From Acidobacteriota bacterium (lineage in GTDB: Bacteria; Acidobacteriota; Terriglobia; Bryobacterales; Bryobacteraceae), in the NCBI GenBank assembly GCA_016178945.1, contig JACOSH010000321.1, positions 1 through 37,682 on the forward strand: a DNA stretch of 37,682 nt. Reading direction: 5' to 3'. Both the position numbers and the translations under genes were made by a program. Below the pieces are notes generated by a model. That model was not told the origin of the DNA and ran no database searches. It saw nothing but the letters and a program-made list of their open reading frames with translations. Shown one piece after another: positions 37,055-37,682 of this stretch; position 1 is the first letter of the stretch, and every line of letters begins with the position of its first letter.

Positions 37055-37682
37055 GCAGCCGATTCTTAGACGCCTGCCGCCGGCGGCCCACCGATGTGCG
37101 ACCGGTGTGGTTCATGCGGCAGGCGGGCCGCTATCTGCGGCCGTATCGCGATATCCGGAGCCGGCACGGCATCCTGGAGATGTGCAAGCGTCCGGATCTG
37201 GCGGCGACGGTGACGCTGCAGCCGGTCGAGATTCTGGACGTGGACGCGGCCATCATCTTCGCCGATCTTCTGCTGCCGGTGGAACCGATGGGCCTGAAGC
37301 TGAAGTTCGTGGTGGGCGAGGGGCCGGTGATCGAGAATCCGGTGCGGACGGCGTCCGACGTGGACAGCCTGTCGACCACCAACACGGACGATCTGGGCTA
37401 CGTCGGCGAAGCCATCCAACTGGTGGTCAAGGCGCTGGCTGGCAAAGTGCCGGTGATCGGATTCGTGGGCGCGCCGTTCACGCTGGCCAGCTACATGATC
37501 GAGGGCGGCTCGTCGCGGACGTTCATCAAGACCAAGCAGTTGATGTACGGGAACGAGACGCTGTGGCGCCGGTTGATGGGCAAGATCGTGGACGTGGTGG
37601 CGCCGTTCGCGGCGGCGCAGGTGACCGCCGGGGCGCGGGCGATCCAGGTTTTCGATAGCTGGGCGGGCGCCATGGCGCCGGA
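37051..37682 (+). CDS. hemE: uroporphyrinogen decarboxylase, 3' end beyond the window
   Basis: HemE decarboxylates uroporphyrinogen III to coproporphyrinogen III in heme synthesis. About 210 codons are visible: [36 protein letters not shown] (the RQAGRYL substrate-binding motif), [34 protein letters not shown] and QVFDSWAG. The frame runs off the end, so the C-terminal third is missing. I chose the ATG at 37051 because it overlaps the apbE stop as ATGA. An in-frame ATG 15 bases upstream (37036) is the alternative. It is probably co-transcribed with apbE. Confidence 0.93.
   Translation, partial: [210 protein letters not shown]

Overview
The window is a 37.7-kb piece of a GC-rich Gram-negative chromosome. 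The gene content points to Acidobacteriota, most likely a Solibacter/Bryobacter-like lineage. The evidence is a VWFA-related domain typical of that phylum, a very large Oar-like TonB receptor with an N-terminal carboxypeptidase-regulatory domain, an 11-Asp-box propeller protein, secreted DUF1080 and DUF3604 proteins, and KDO synthesis genes that imply LPS. This placement is inference from gene families; there is no rRNA gene here.

Layout. Positions 1-231 hold a heptamer-rich palindromic repeat. Positions 238-2580 hold a secreted hypothetical protein divergent from a small penicillin-binding transpeptidase and a rhodanese, followed by a convergent hemerythrin-like protein. Positions 2648-4411 are a motA-motB stator pair behind a textbook sigma-28/sigma-D promoter. 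Positions 4423-7091 hold a palindromic dispersed repeat, ilvD and a YmdB-type phosphodiesterase gene. Positions 7100-8377 (minus) hold a type IV pilin-like protein and an NAD(P)-binding epimerase-like protein. Positions 8558-11772 are an overlapping kdsB-pyrG-kdsA operon that couples CTP supply to KDO activation, followed by a YbgC-like thioesterase and a secreted esterase to 14058. Positions 14099-22961 hold the Oar-like receptor, the Asp-box propeller protein, the VWFA protein and an MFS transporter. Positions 22972-24893 (minus) are a coupled menC-like/folP pair. Positions 24985-30286 are a run of exported proteins: two alpha/alpha-toroid proteins, a DUF1080 protein and a propeller-DUF3604 fusion. 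Positions 30334-36073 are the translation operon rimP-nusA-infB-DUF503-rbfA, with a strong terminator hairpin in its leader and an apparent frameshift in infB. The operon runs into apbE and a hemE cut by the window end.

Genes are packed tightly, with many ATGA/GTGA overlaps, so several groups are likely translationally coupled. A recurrent signal is a sigma-70-like -10 hexamer only 5-11 bases before the start codon with no Shine-Dalgarno sequence (937, 1788, 8558, 11789 and 21696 on plus; 915 and possibly 24881 on minus). This suggests leaderless or near-leaderless transcripts.

No tRNA, rRNA, CRISPR array, transposase or prophage gene was seen. The main points worth a second look are the bidirectional promoter at 916-936, the dispersed palindromic repeats, the infB frameshift lying on a GGGCCCC heptamer, the rimP leader terminator, and the paired secreted toroid proteins of unknown function.
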